From positions 310,001 to 374,000 of the forward strand of contig JACTVC010000013.1 of assembly GCA_018417955.1 (NCBI GenBank): DNA of 64,000 nt. The letters are read 5' to 3'. The first letter of the stretch is position 1; the number at the start of each line of letters is the position of its first letter. A program made the translations under genes and the position numbers. The DNA is from Laccaria trichodermophora. Taxonomy: Eukaryota; Basidiomycota; Agaricomycetes; Agaricales; Hydnangiaceae. A model generated the notes under the pieces. That model had not been told where the DNA came from. It was given only the letters and a program-made list of their open reading frames with translations, and did no database searches. Shown here piece by piece: positions 1-11,263 of this stretch.

Positions 1-300
1 GACTACAAAGCTCAGACATAGGCTACAAAAGTTGGACAGAGACTACAAAAATTTACTGATACCCTTGACTAAAGTTATTGACATATAATTATCTAGGCCA
101 TCCACTAGAAGAGTTTGTAGTGTCTGCTTTTTTCATTACAAAAGTTTGCAGTGTCTGCTTTTTGCAACTACAAAAGTTGACAGTGTCCTCTTTTGATATT
201 TCAAAGTACTCTGCTTTTCTGACATTTAGGTTGAAGTGTCCTTGACTATGTATTGGGTTATGGGGACATTATTGAAGGATTGAGTTGAGTTGACTTTTTT
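1..300. repeat. CTACAAA-type repeat module, partial
   Basis: The first 200 bases repeat short units built on GACTACAAA and its complement TTTGTAGTC. They are followed by a stretch (about 235-300) resembling the sequence next to similar modules at 43070-43140 and 46940-46990 (a 'tgtccttg...ttatggggac' segment). The same module occurs at 11530-11950, 31900-33150, 42680-43080, 43735-44165, 46500-46950, 47650-48070, 49811-49940 and 63770-63830. In the copies that can be followed it lies inside large palindromic elements, so this is probably the inner part of one whose remainder is outside the window. No coding potential is seen. Confidence 0.7.
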
Positions 301-341
301 CCATCAGTGCAACCTTACTGTAGAGAGAATATCAGTTAAAT

Positions 342-686
342 CTACCAAGAACATTTCCATAGACTTACACTTGACTCCAAAGATTTGAGATAGGTTTGCC
401 CAGCAACAGTGTGCTCACACTGAGATCGAAGTGGCCAGTCTGGACATTTTCGACAACACTGAGGTTCTCTAACCTTGATTGGACTCTTCTTCAGGGGGGT
501 TTGCCATGAGGATTGTTCTCTAGTGGGAGAGGAGTGCTTTCGCTTTTGTGGGGTTTGAACCATCTGTGAGGGCAGAGCATTGGGAGAAAGTTGAAAGATG
601 TACATCAAATAGGAAGGCATATGTATAAAATGGCAACCAACAAATAAATTTGAGTCAGCTGATTTGAGCATGTGGATTGGTTGCAC
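342..686 (-). CDS. Hypothetical protein with a Cys cluster, divergent from the KDZ gene
   Basis: An open frame of 114 codons whose start lies 25 bp from the start region of the plus-strand KDZ gene, so the two are head to head. The central part is basic (PQKRKHSS) and contains CCRKCPDWPLRSQCEH, a short Cys/His cluster of the kind found as accessory zinc-binding segments in KDZ transposon proteins. The real start may be the internal Met before VQTPQKRKHSS. I do not recognise the family and the frame may be only an exon. The arrangement suggests a shared promoter between 687 and 710, which is inference. Confidence 0.35.
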   Translation of the reverse strand: MQPIHMLKSADSNLFVGCHFIHMPSYLMYIFQLSPNALPSQMVQTPQKRKHSSPTREQSSWQTPLKKSPIKVREPQCCRKCPDWPLRSQCEHTVAGQTYLKSLESSVSLWKCSW

Positions 687-710
687 TGGTAATATATTGG
701 TTAGAAGTTT

Positions 711-3700
711 GTGTTTTCTGTGATTCTCTCAATGTCAAATGTCCCAGGGAAGAAGAGAATACAAATCTCATCACCCCCAGATACTCGAAAAACAATTCAT
801 CTTGCAGAACCTGAATTACAACATGGTGTCCCATCCATGTCCCAGCAACGCCAATTGGGAATCGGAAGCCCACAACGCCAAATCAGAACAAGTGGTCCAG
901 CACGATCATTGAACGATAAGGGCTCAGTGGGGAGTTTGCAAGCACCAGAAGAGCAGCAGACATGTGTTTTGCCACAAATTGAAGGAACTCGAGAACAGAT
1001 TGACTGGGATGACGGATTGGAGATTCAATTAGATGAGGGGAGTGAATATTGAGCTGAAGGGGAGGGTGTTGGAAACGTTGATGATGCAACTTTAGCAATG
1101 CCACAAGAACCCAACATTCAATCCTCCTACTCCATGTTCATTGAAGAAGTATTTGACAAGCATCTTCCATTCTGGCAACTCACTGAAACATTTTTTGTGG
1201 CAAATGGGTGGGATGTGCATGCAAGGAAACCAATGGTACATTTAATCACAATAGTTGTCACATTAGTAATCATCTTGATAGGCATGCTGGTACCACATAC
1301 AAATTTCAGGCATTGGAGATGAGTTGATTGTGTCATGTATGTGCCCTGCGTCAACATCCCGGTCTACTGGCCTTAGCGTGTCATGCTTTCATATCAAATT
1401 CCTCCTTGAATATTTGGAGGTAAAATGTCCAAGATCTTCTCAATGCTATCCTCTCCGTAAGTGCGGTGACTATGACATTTGGAAGGGAATTTTCTCATTT
1501 TTTGTTTAGAAGATGACAGCGATGTATCCTGTTTTCCAGAGAGAGGGGTTCTCAAGAGGGTATCTGGATCAATCACTTCAGCATACCTTCAACCAATATC
1601 AATCAAACTTCCCTGAAAGCTTGAGCAGCTGTGCAATTTGATGGAGATGACGAAGGAACGGGCTCTTGGGCTTGTAGCAAGGATTCTGGGCAGAGGTGCC
1701 CACATATTGCAGCTGCTTCAAAATTCATGATGCCTGATCTAGGAGAAGATGACAGGATAGAGAAGGTGTCAAGTGACTTGAACACTGGTGAGTGATCCAG
1801 TCGGTTACCCCTTGATCACTTCTAAATATAGAACAGGAATGATACCACACCGAAGACTGCATGGCAAAGGTCCTATCTCATATCTCCCTATCCCACCGCC
1901 GCTTTGGGCCCGAATTCCTAGCGATCCAGACTTTCCACAGTGCACCAAACCAGTCGATATTTGTGGCCCACCGCCCCTGATTATGTTGACATCTGGGGGA
2001 ACTTGTCACTGCACAAACCCCTGACCTGAATATAATTCATCACACCCTTCACGGAAGCGGAAATGTGTTATCTATGGACTTAATTGTGCCTGGGAATCCA
2101 TAATCAAGGTCCAACCATGTGGTACTTGTGCAAAGAGAAATATTGGTCCAGATTGTCAAGACCTCAGGCTGTTCAATTATGATAATGATAGGCTTGTTAT
2201 GCATGCGCTCATGGATGACTATACAAGCGCTTACACTGTTTCAGAGCAAACATTTACTTCTTGGGTTACTCTACTCACTCAGTGATATGAAACTATGGGC
2301 TCAAACATTTGCTTTCTCACAGAAGGTTCCTTTCTGGACATCTGGTTCGCATATGTGCAACTGCAATGCTTCGATGGCAACATGATATGTGGTGTCTGTG
2401 GGCCAACACCCCAGGATACTATCTGGGATGGTGTCACTTTGGCATATGGGAAGAAACATGTTCTTCCAACCCTCCACCCACCAACAATCATTCCTGACAA
2501 CACACCATCACATGGGAGTCGATACATCTGCCACCAGCAAGCAATACCAGGTTGGGACTTATGGGATGCTATCAGAAGAGTCTGTTGAACAAAAGTCATA
2601 CACCCTGTCCTTACAGATGAGCAGGAAACTACTGAAAACCTTCAAGATGTAGAGGAAGGGGAAGATGAGGAGCAATTTGAGGTGGATAGAGCAGTCCAAC
2701 AGAGAAAGGCGAAGGCAGAAAAGAAAAGTATGGAAGAGTACAAACGAAGGCTGGATGATATTCCTATGATTTCCAAAGGTCTGGCTGAGGTTTGCTCAGG
2801 TCTGCAGACAATTTTCCTCCAGGAATATGGAATGCCAGCTCTGGATGCAGGGTCAACACCAAACAATTCATATTGTCTACTATTATTACATGTAAGTGTT
2901 CAGTCATCTGCATCTAATTAAATACTCATTTAATCGGGATTATCATTGGGATGATGATATGTAGGTTGCGGCAGAGGAATCTGTGTTGCAGATGGCCAAT
3001 TGCCCAGCCTTGAAGGATCTGGCTATTTTTGTTACAGAACCAACAATGCGGAATGCTTTGGTGTTGGTCAAAATTCCAGCCCTTCATGGAGCACTTCGTC
3101 ATGAGTTTGCAGCTCCATCTGGTGTATCTCGAACTCTTCTTGAGGTCGCTCATTGGCTGTACAAACGGGGAAAAAAGGTACTCCAAGAACTAATTCAGAA
3201 TAACAGTGGTCTTCCAGAACTGTGTTTACCTTCAGAGTGCAACAGGGAAGATTGGATCGAGGTAATTGTCATTAAATTCCACATAGACATTTCACTAAAT
3301 GATACATATTTTTAGACAGGATGCTGTTACAGCATGCGCCCCATTCAACTCTGACCAGCTTATCCAAATTTGAAGCACAATGTACATGGAGACTTCAATG
3401 GTCAGCGAGGACATAAATGCTCAAAGTACTGGGATCTCTACAGCAAAGGAAGTCTTATGGGGGGTCTTATGTGTGTGTGGTGTCTGCATAGCATCTGCTA
3501 TGGCTTTCACAATATCCCAAAGGGTGAGGGCTGGAATGATGTTTTTTCAGCCATAGTGACATGCTGGGAGAAGGCCCCAAAGCAAATCATATATGATTTC
3601 ACTTGTGCACTGGGGCCCTACTGCATGACTTGAGAATCACAGTATTTTGCAGATACTCAATTTGCCGTCAATGGATTTCACGCAAAAGATCACACCAAGT

Positions 3701-3891
3701 GTTCATCAGCTTCGTTTCTGAGCACTTACATGAACATAGATCCACACCTCAAGGACATCAACACAAGTGCAGTGGAGTGTGGCAACAGTGGCATCAAGCA
3801 GATGAGAAAGTCAGTTCATTGGATGTTGCAAGACCGAGCCATCATATATGTGAAGATTTTCTTGTCAGTGTGGAATAGAAATCATATTTGA
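711..3891 (+). pseudogene. KDZ (Kyakuja-Dileera-Zisupton) transposase, decayed
   Basis: A multi-exon transposase gene of the KDZ group, probably of the class with CxC3/CxC4-like cysteine clusters. The N-terminal ~110 codons are polar and disordered. From about 2050 a Cys-rich segment follows (CVIYGLNCAW, QPCGTCAKR), then a conserved block with GPTPQDTIWDGVTLAYGKKH near 2400-2460. The catalytic part includes YDFTCALGPYCM (3590-3630), FADTQFAVNGFHAKDHTKCS (3650-3700) and AVECGNSGIKQMRKSVHWML (3765-3830). These hold the Asp and Glu expected for the RNase H-like DDE core of this family. Introns at 2892-2964 and 3262-3315 have GT-AG ends. The frame is interrupted by TGA at 1050, 2283, 2586, 3352 and 3631, at least three of them where Arg is usual. 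The segment 1320-2030 has poorly resolved exons. It cannot make a full protein. Confidence 0.75.
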
Positions 3892-3959
3892 GCAATGGAT
3901 AAGGCTAGTAGGACTTGAAGCTTGAATACTTATCTCGATACATGATTATTTCCTGCTCT

Positions 3960-4770
3960 GCTGAATGGAACCATTAAGAGAAATCGCAACAGAGACTACA
4001 AAATTTGAAGCTAAAGTATCACAGTACTGCCCTGTAAAAAAAAAAATGGGGACAGTATTGTCGTTACATGCCCTTCAATATTTCAAACAGTAGTATCGAG
4101 AAACATTACATGCCCTACAATATTTCAAACCTCTCAAAATTATAAGTGAAGGTTTTCTGATACTGCACCATACAAAAAAAGAGAGGGAATGGTATCGCCG
4201 TTACATACCCTACAAAAACTAAAGCAGCAGTATCCAGATACTCTCTTTGTAAAACCGGACACTGGAGGTATGATACAACAGATGTCATAAAATTATAAGT
4301 GAAGGTATTCTGAAACTGCCCCATACAAAGAAAGAATGGGACAGTACCACCATTACATACCCTACAAAATTCTGAGCAGTGGTATCTGGATACTTTCTTT
4401 GTAAAAATGGATGCTGAAGGTATCATGAAACAGAGTTCTCAAAATTATAAGTGAATGTATTCCGATACTGCCCAGAAAAAAAAAAGAATGGGACGGTATT
4501 GCTGCTACAACATTTCAAGCAACTGTATCTAGGTAAGTCCTTTCACAAAGCTTCTGCTGAAGGTATCACACTGCAGAGACCTCAAAATTATAAGCTAAGG
4601 TACCACGATACTGCCTCTCACACACTAGAATGGGGATGTATCATCTTTAAATTTTACTTGCCCTGCAAAATTTGAAGCATTGGTATCTTGGTACCTTCTT
4701 TCCAGAAGCTGACGCTGAAGGTATCAGGTCACAGAGGATTCAAAAATGAAGGTTCAAAATCTCTGTAATT
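3960..4770. repeat. Tandem array, ~150-bp unit
   Basis: About five diverged units are recognisable from the recurring start AAAATTATAAGTGAAGGTAT at roughly 4007, 4136, 4290, 4440 and 4583, giving a period near 150 bp. Within each unit are 'atactgcc', 'gaatgggac', 'ccctacaa' and 'ggtatct' submotifs. The array directly follows the KDZ pseudogene, so it may be that element's subterminal region, although the terminus itself is not identified. 4770-4920 holds nothing I can assign. Confidence 0.75.
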
Positions 4771-4919
4771 CAATTAACAAGTTGCTTACTGTAACCTCCT
4801 CCTTTTAGATGATACTCGCAGGCACATATCACCTTATGCAGACAAACGGGTATCACTGGATACAGGGAATTAAGGATCAATATAACAGAAAGTTACGTGC
4901 AAGGTATCCAAATCCCAAA

Positions 4920-6430
4920 CCCTCAATTTAAATATTAACAACATGTGCAGAATATCCTGGACAAATGTTTTGTGAAAGTGTGGAAATCCCGAGGTGTCAA
5001 TTTAAATATTCACGGCATGTGCAGAATATCCGAAAAAATGACAACCCAGGTGTCCAGAAATATGTTGTGTGAAAAGGCAGAAGTCTCGAAGGTCAATTTA
5101 AATGTTAATGGCATCTGCGAAATATCATATCCGAAAAAATAACAATCCAGGTGTCCAGACAAATATTGTGTGAAAGTGCAAAAGTCCCAAACCATCAATT
5201 TAAATATTAACAGCATGTGCGGAATATCCTGGACAAATGTTGCTTGAAAGTGTGGAAGTCCTGAAGCATCAATTTAAATATCCATGGCATGTCTGGAATA
5301 TCTGAAGAAATAATAACCCAGGTGTCTGGACAAATGTTGTGTGAAAATGCAGAAGTCCTGAAGGTCAATATAAATGTTAACAGCATGTGCAGAATATCCA
5401 AAAAGATAACAACCCAGGTGTCTGGAAAAGTATTGTGTGAAAGTGCAGAATTTCATGCAATATTTGTCCGGACACCTGGATTGTTATTTTTTCGGATATT
5501 TCGCAGATGCCGTTAACATTTAAATTGACCTTCGAGACTTCTGCCTTTTCACACAACATTTTTCCGGACACCTGGGTTGTCATTTTTTCGGATATTCTGC
5601 ACATGCCGTTGATATTTAAATTGACACTTCGGGATTTCCGCACTTTCACAAAACATTTGTCCAGGATATTCCGCACATGCTGTTAATATTTAAATTGAGG
5701 GTTTGGGATTTCTGCACTTTCACACAACATTTGTCCAGACACCTGGGTTGTTATTTTTTCGGAAATTCTGCACATGCTGTTAACATTTAAATTGACCTTC
5801 AGGACTTTCGCATTTTCACACAATATTTGTCTGGACACCTGGGTTGTCTTTTTTTCAGATATTTCGCAGATGCCATTAACATTTAAATTGACCTTTGAGA
5901 CTTCCGCATTTTGACACAACACTTGTCCAGACACCTGGGTTGTTATTTTTTCGGATATTCCGCACATGCCGTTAACATTTAAATTGACCTTCAGGACTTT
6001 CGCATTTTCACACAATATTTGTCTGGACACCTGGGTTGTCTTTTTTTCAGATATTTCGCAGATGCCATTAACATTTAAATTGACCTTTGAGACTTCTGCA
6101 TTTTCACGCAACATTTGTCTGGACACCTGGGTTGTTATTCTTTTCAGATATTCTGCACATGCCGTTAACATTTAAATTGACCTTCAGGACTTCCGCATTT
6201 TCACACAACATTTGTCCAGACACCTGGGTTGTCTTTTTTTCGGATATTCCACACATGCTGTTAACATTTAAATTGACCTTCGGGACTTCTGCATTTTCAC
6301 ACAATATTTGTCCGGACACCTGGGTTGTCTTTTTTTCATATATTTTGCAGATGCCGTTAACATTTAAATTGAGACTTTGGGACTTCTGCACTTTCATGCA
6401 ACATCTGTCCTGACACCTGTGTTGATATTT
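4920..6430. repeat. Head-to-head minisatellite, ~105-117-bp units, inverted at ~5455
   Basis: Units contain a core 'acccaggtgtcc', a run of T or A, 'tttaaat' and 'gcatgtgcagaatatcc'. From 4920 to about 5450 they lie in one orientation (around five units); from about 5460 to 6430 they lie in the reverse orientation (around nine units). The switch point is inside a unit. Long overlapping open frames on both strands are by-products of a unit length close to a multiple of three (about 35 residues per repeat) and I do not regard them as proteins. 6430-6560 is a transition with no recognised feature. Confidence 0.8.
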
Positions 6431-6564
6431 TTTTGGATATTCCACATGTCCCATAGATATTTACATTGATTCCACAGCATCCAGAGAATATGCCACAAAT
6501 TCAAGCAAAATCTCTGGAAATGCAATATCTGGGAATTCCCTGAATTTTCTCCAGACCGCAATAT

Positions 6565-7045
6565 CTGGAAAATTTGTGGGCCCACCATTGGGCCCAACAA
6601 TCAACCATAGACTGTCACAGAGGATGGCCCTAACATAGGCACATTAAGCTACCTCATGAGCAGTTGGGCCCAACTTATGCCATTAGGCACAGAAAATATG
6701 TTGGCCACCACATTAGCCCATAAGCTATTCCCCTGGTCATTGGGGCAAACATATAGCCATCATGGGCCTTCAACATTGGGCCCAACTACCACCCTTAGGC
6801 TAATTTCAGCTACCAAATACTGCCATAATTGGGTCAAACAATTGGTTGGTGGTGCTTTGATTGGGCTGATCATTGGGCCCAACATTCAACCTTAACTGTC
6901 AGTATGCCATTGGGCCCACCTATGGTACCATGGCGTGCATCAGCATTGGTGCCATTTGGGTAGCCCTATGAGCCATTGGGACAAAATCCAATTTCTATTG
7001 TTATGGTTCCATAGTGCATCTACTGAATGCCCTGTGGGCATTGGA
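6565..7045 (+). repeat. GGGCCCAA-motif element end, copy 1
   Basis: The palindromic motif TTGGGCCCAA and variants recur about every 30-50 bp, and the block ends in 'tctattgttatggttcc', then an ATG beginning ATGCCCTG. The same block, reversed, lies at 59570-60055. The two copies share both the motif array and the boundary sequence, then diverge completely. It therefore looks like an element terminus or promoter block placed next to two different sequences. Confidence 0.65.
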
Positions 7046-7199
7046 CCATGATCAACAGAAATTGTTCAACAGGGACACCAGGATCTACCATGCAATCAAG
7101 CTTTTGAAGAATTTCGCCAACCGGGTTTGCACCCAAATCAAGGGCTTGAAGCAAGAGCGAGTGTTGGTAATGAAGAATTGGCAAGACCAGTATAACTGA
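7014..7199 (+). CDS. Short hypothetical open frame
   Basis: A 61-codon frame starting inside the boundary of the GGGCCCAA block, with a basic, helical-looking composition (KLLKNFANRVCTQIKGLKQE). Downstream, 7200-7440 continues with broken fragments (LTLVKELTNVGREC) that could be the same gene with lost frame. No family recognised. It could be the 5' end of a decayed element gene or chance. Confidence 0.25.
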   Translation: MHLLNALWALDHDQQKLFNRDTRIYHAIKLLKNFANRVCTQIKGLKQERVLVMKNWQDQYN

Positions 7200-7450
7200 C
7201 TCACACTTGTAAAAGAATTGACAAATGTGGGCAGAGAATGCACAAAATGAAGTCAGAATTCCACATGAGCAAAGGGCCACCATTGATAAGAAATCGTCAA
7301 TGAGAACTCCAGGCCTGACAATGGCATCCATAGTCAGGGTTATTCTGTAGAACGACATGGGTCGATACAGTGGCATATCCCAGGTGATGATATTTGTGCC
7401 TCAGAGGTCTGTAGGCAGTATTGAGAGGAATATTGGCTTGATAAAGGGTA

Positions 7451-8260
7451 CTACATACAATATGGGCCTCTATGATGGTGAATCAACATCGGCACTGGTG
7501 GTGCAATCAGAAAGACCTGTCCATCAAAAGTCTCCAGTCGATCCAATATCTCCGTAGCAGTGTCCTCCTCATCAGTATTGTCTGAGTTGGAATCTCCACC
7601 AAAGTCCCTGAAAGGGCGCCTGATTTCAGAAATGTGGAGAATCGGGCATGGGCCAGGATCTCCATCAACTGTAAATATTATAAATAGACAATTTAATTGG
7701 TAGGCATGTGACACTTACTGCAACGAGGATAGTACCTGATTGACGTGTCCACTAAGCAATGAAAAATAAATAAAGGAGCTTAGCAATGGATTCAATGCAG
7801 TAAGCATAAGAGTCAGACAGAATGCAACAGGGTTTCACTCCCAAAAACTTACCAACATAAGGGCAATCATTAGTTGCGCATGCCACAATATATTGGAATC
7901 TAAATGGTCCTTCCGCTGGCATAAACACCACAGTTTCTTTGTTAACTAAGCCATCCATCTGGAGGGGGCAAAAACAATTGGGGTTTCAGAAGTGGTGCTT
8001 GGAACGATAATAGGCAAAAAGGGCAGGTGGAACACGGTCCTGGTGGTGATTGACTGGCCTAAGTCAACATTTGTGAGTAGATTCAAAGCTATAATGATCA
8101 CAAAGGTACTACTGGCCTGGGCTTACCAGAGGTATGTAGCGAGGTTTCCAGTAGTAGTGTCATAATGAATTAAAGTACCAGGTCTTGCAGATGTTCCCAT
8201 CATAGCAAAAAATAGCTGAATTTTCAGTGGGAGGTTTGAAATGTTAGGAGGAGGGTCCAT
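7451..8260 (-). CDS. Spliced small hypothetical protein
   Basis: Four exons can be read on the minus strand. Exons 2 (7853-7958), 3 (7719-7751) and 4 (7451-7668) join in one frame through GT-AG introns of 101 and 50 bp, giving sequence such as FMPAEGPFRFQYIVACATND, YYPRCIDGDPGPCPILHI and an acidic tail. The stop is at 7451-7453. A probable first exon (8127-8260, starting MDPPPNISNLPLKIQ) has a good donor, but its junction with exon 2 is out of frame by one. Either the first intron is drawn wrongly or there is an indel. Several spaced Cys residues (ACATNDCPYV, YPRC, PGPCP) could bind zinc. Family and function are not recognised. Confidence 0.5.
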
Positions 8261-8338
8261 GGTTGGAAATTGTGTGGAAGAGGCGATCCCTCAGCACCCT
8301 CCTTTATATGTAGAAGACTCTTCTCCAGGCATCAGGGT

Positions 8339-8548
8339 TCAAAAGTTGATGTTACATACAGTGAATCCAGTCTGACACACCAGCAAGCGGATTTGTTGTG
8401 AATTGTCAACCACACAATGCAACCAAATGGCTTGAGGTTTGTCAACTTGAAAGTGGCTAAATTGAATCACTGCCAGCAGCAATGGGAAAAGCTCATGAGT
8501 GTGCCTGGACAATGTCGGTGAATTAATGTGCCTGAATTGGAGATTCAT
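8339..8548 (-). CDS. Short hypothetical open frame
   Basis: A 69-codon frame (MNLQFRHINSPTLSRHTHEL...) directly upstream of the spliced gene on the same strand. It could be an upstream exon of that gene or chance. No motif recognised. Confidence 0.2.
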   Translation of the reverse strand: MNLQFRHINSPTLSRHTHELFPLLLAVIQFSHFQVDKPQAIWLHCVVDNSQQIRLLVCQTGFTVCNINF

Positions 8549-8653
8549 GATGGCCTCATGCTATGGTTCATTCGCTGCAGACCATGACAAAAAGACTCCG
8601 TAACTTAGAACTTCAGGTGCGAATTTACAGCTAAATGCAAAAGCTGGTGTCTG

Positions 8654-8816
8654 CCTCGCTTTGTGTAAACAACCGCATTTGGCACAGGTCCATACCATCA
8701 CAACCTCGATTGGACTGTGGAGCACTCCATTACATTACATACACCCTGAGTTGGTTCAGGACTTGTGTCATTCGTGCCTGCTTCCTTCCTCAAATGGTTG
8801 TTTACACAAAGCGAGG
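8654..8816. repeat. 21-bp perfect inverted repeat, MITE-like
   Basis: The arms 8654-8674 and 8796-8816 are perfect reverse complements (core CTCGCTTTGTGTAAACAACC) separated by about 120 bp. The flanks share GTGTC but no clean target-site duplication is defined. It could be a small foldback element or a structured site. It ends only ~25 bp before the next element. Confidence 0.5.
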
Positions 8817-9360
8817 TGTCAAGCGTTTTGTATTCAGCTGGAGGTCTTTATTGTCCCCCCATGATTCCTGCCAAGCTCGGGTGGTTTTCAGACATAGAGC
8901 ATCCATATTGGATTGGCAGGAGTGTCACAGCTGAGCTCTGCAGGACTCAGGCCAGTCCTGAGGACTGAGATTTCACCTCATCCAGGACTGGGGTGCATTG
9001 AATAGGTCACATGACCTTATACAGCTAATCTCACATGGGAGGTTAAACATAACAGTAATGTCACAACATGTGACATCACTTTCTCTTCTTCAACCACCAC
9101 GACAACAACCCGACGACAACCACAACACGACACCCAATGTCAACGCCAACCCACGACCACCCGAAAAATGAAGATGCATGCCCACAAACGAAGGTCCACC
9201 ACTCAAACAGTGATGAACATGCCCAGACGACCACAAACAGATGGCCACACACGAAAATGGCTGCCACTGCCCACGAAAACCACCACCACCACCTTGAAAT
9301 GCCCACCACCATCCCGGAATGACCGCAGGCACCCACGAACAGAAGCACACAGAAACCAGG

Positions 9361-9392
9361 TGCCACGTCACTGCCATGGCAGCGACGTGGCA
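9361..9392. other. ACGT-core hairpin in element F (first)
   Basis: A near-perfect 32-nt palindrome: TGCCACGTC at the left is answered by GACGTGGCA at the right, around an ATGGCAG centre. Related hairpins recur in other members of this element family. Confidence 0.8.
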
Positions 9393-9696
9393 CCGTTTGC
9401 CCCACACGCTGACAACACGCCAACAACAGAACAGAGTGAGGCCATGACAACAAGGCCATGGGATGACGACGAGGGGCAAACGACGCAAGGACACACGACA
9501 CAAGGACACGACAACGAGGAGGACACGACGCGACGTGAGCACCGTGCCCACAAATGAAGATGAGCGCGCATGGACGAAAACGAGTGCACACGAAGGAAAC
9601 CGACCGCCCACATAGGACAATGACCGCCCCCTGCACAAAGATGACCGACTGCCCACGAACGAAGGCGTCCACCCACATATCACAATGGAATCCAGG

Positions 9697-9723
9697 TGCC
9701 ACGTCGCCAACGGCGACGTGGCA
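9697..9723. other. ACGT-core hairpin in element F (second)
   Basis: The arms TGCCACGTCGCC and GGCGACGTGGCA are perfect complements around a 3-nt centre. Confidence 0.85.
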
Positions 9724-9764
9724 ATTAAATGACGAAGGACGTCGTTGATTTCTAGGGCACCATG

Positions 9765-10052
9765 TGAGTACCCCCCCCATTGTCTCCCCCTCCATCACCA
9801 TACCACCCCTCCCTCCATCACACCTCTCCCTCCATCACTCACCCTCCCTCCATCAACCCCCTCTCTCACCCAACCATCCCACCATGCCCTCCCCCCTCCC
9901 ATTCATCCTCAGTGTACCAGTCCCTCCCCCCTCCCATTCATGCCTTTCTATCACACTCTCTGCCTTCCACCCCTCTCCACCACACTCTCTGCTCTCCATC
10001 CCTCTCACCACACTCTCTGCCCACCATTCCCTCCCCCCTTTCCTTTCAATGT
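9765..10052. repeat. Polypyrimidine tract (CTCCCTCCAT-type)
   Basis: About 290 bp almost free of G on the plus strand, made of CCCTCCATCA-like units. It is equivalent to the polypurine or polypyrimidine tracts of the sibling elements (30370-30520, 36720-36930, 48960-49390, 52020-52190, 53320-53600, 61800-62140). Proline/serine-rich frames here are compositional. Confidence 0.85.
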
Positions 10053-11040
10053 AGTAGATAGATAGTTTTATGTAGTTTTATTGAATATACAATTCTCCCA
10101 TTACAATCCTAACTATCTGAGAAATTATGGGATCAAGTTATTGAAGTGATCAGGTTATTAAAGTTGTTTTATTAAGCCACATGTTATGATCCATCTGGAA
10201 TTTTCAATAATCTACTCTGGTCCAGCAAAAATCCTGCCAAACTCTGTCCCAGTCCTGCTGAGTTTGGCAGAGCTTGGCAGGACTCTGCAGAGTTCTGAGG
10301 ATTCCTGAGGATTCCTGCAGGACTCTGGCCAGTCCTGCAGGATTCATAGGGGGACTGAGAAGTACAGTTCAGCTGTAAAAGTGTTGACTCAGTTGAGTTG
10401 AAGAGTGAAACAAGTGCCAAATGGCCAATGAGTCTGTGCCTGGCACTAGTAGCTACCATTGTATATTAAACACATAAGGCAAATGCCAGCACAGAGATTT
10501 CATTGAAGCCAATAAATTCTATGATATGAAATGGTGTGGCAAATGATATGAAATTCATGTCATTTGAATGGCCAGGTTATTTCTTTGGTCTCCCAGTATG
10601 ATGTCTTTGCCATTTCATTCATATCCAGCCCTCCATTTCTTTCCCCTGCCAGCTTATATTTCTTTGCCTGCCTTATTCATTTCTTTGCTTCCCTATGCCG
10701 ATGTTTTAGCTATTTCTTTCCCTACCTGTGCTGATGTTTATCTATTTCTTTCCTCCCACCCACCTATTTCTTTGTCTGTTTTTTCCATTTTATTGCTTGC
10801 CTTCTGTATGTTTTATCCATTTCTTTGCCTGCCTTCTGTATATTTTATCTATTTCTTTACTTCCCTGTGCCAATGTTTTAGCTATTTCTTTCCCTCCCTG
10901 TGCTGATGTTTATCTATTTCTTTCCTTCTATATACATATTTCTTTGACTCCCTAGGCATGTTTTAGCCATTTCTTTGCCTGCCTTTGCTGATGTTTTAGC
11001 TATGTCTTTCCCTACCTGGACCCATGTTTATCTATTTCTT

Positions 11041-11263
11041 CATCAGGACAGGCTATTCTCTGCTTTCACACATGAATGGCCTCCTCTAGCTTGAAAGTGA
11101 ACTTGGGCATGATGTGAAAAAGTGATGATGTAGCAATTGCAATATGTGAGGTCAGGTCAATTCTTCAGCCATATCCCCATGACCTTATAATAATTATGTT
11201 TTGAAATAGGACAGCTAGAGGAGGCCATTCATGTGTGAAAGCAGAGAATAGCCTGTCCTGATG
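11041..11263. repeat. 51-bp perfect inverted repeat inside element A
   Basis: 11041-11091 and 11213-11263 are exact reverse complements over 51 bases with a spacer of about 120 bp. Related single copies ('aggacag..', 'gaaagcagag') occur near 43180-43320 and 47090-47230 in the other palindromes. Confidence 0.85.

Larger units (their letters stand above)
8841..10367. mobile_element. KDZ-like non-autonomous element F (8-bp TSD TTCAGCTG)
   Basis: The left end GAGGTCTTTATTGTCCCCCC and the right end (read inward) CTGTACTTCTCAGTCCCCCT are related C-rich termini. The 8-bp direct repeat TTCAGCTG lies at 8833-8840 and 10368-10375. Both ends carry copies of the element's own motif (CAGGACTC, CCAGTCCTG, GGATTCCT) over about 150-200 bp. 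Inside are a CACGAC-rich domain with two ACGT-core hairpins, a polypyrimidine tract (9765-10052) and an AT-rich segment. Long overlapping frames in 9070-9800 come from stop-poor composition, not from a gene. No transposase gene is present. Confidence 0.85.

Noticed and set aside
5683..6171. 162-codon minus-strand frame with 35-residue repeats
   Set aside because: It is the ~105-bp minisatellite read in one frame; the complementary array gives equivalent frames on the other strand.
4920..6430. CRISPR-like array of repeats
   Set aside because: Units are adjacent and diverged, without conserved repeat plus unique spacer structure, and the window is eukaryotic.
9076..9801. Minus-strand frame of 241 codons rich in Cys, Val and Arg in element F
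   Set aside because: All frames on both strands are open here because the CACGAC-rich composition lacks stops; no domain, and the same happens in the sibling elements.
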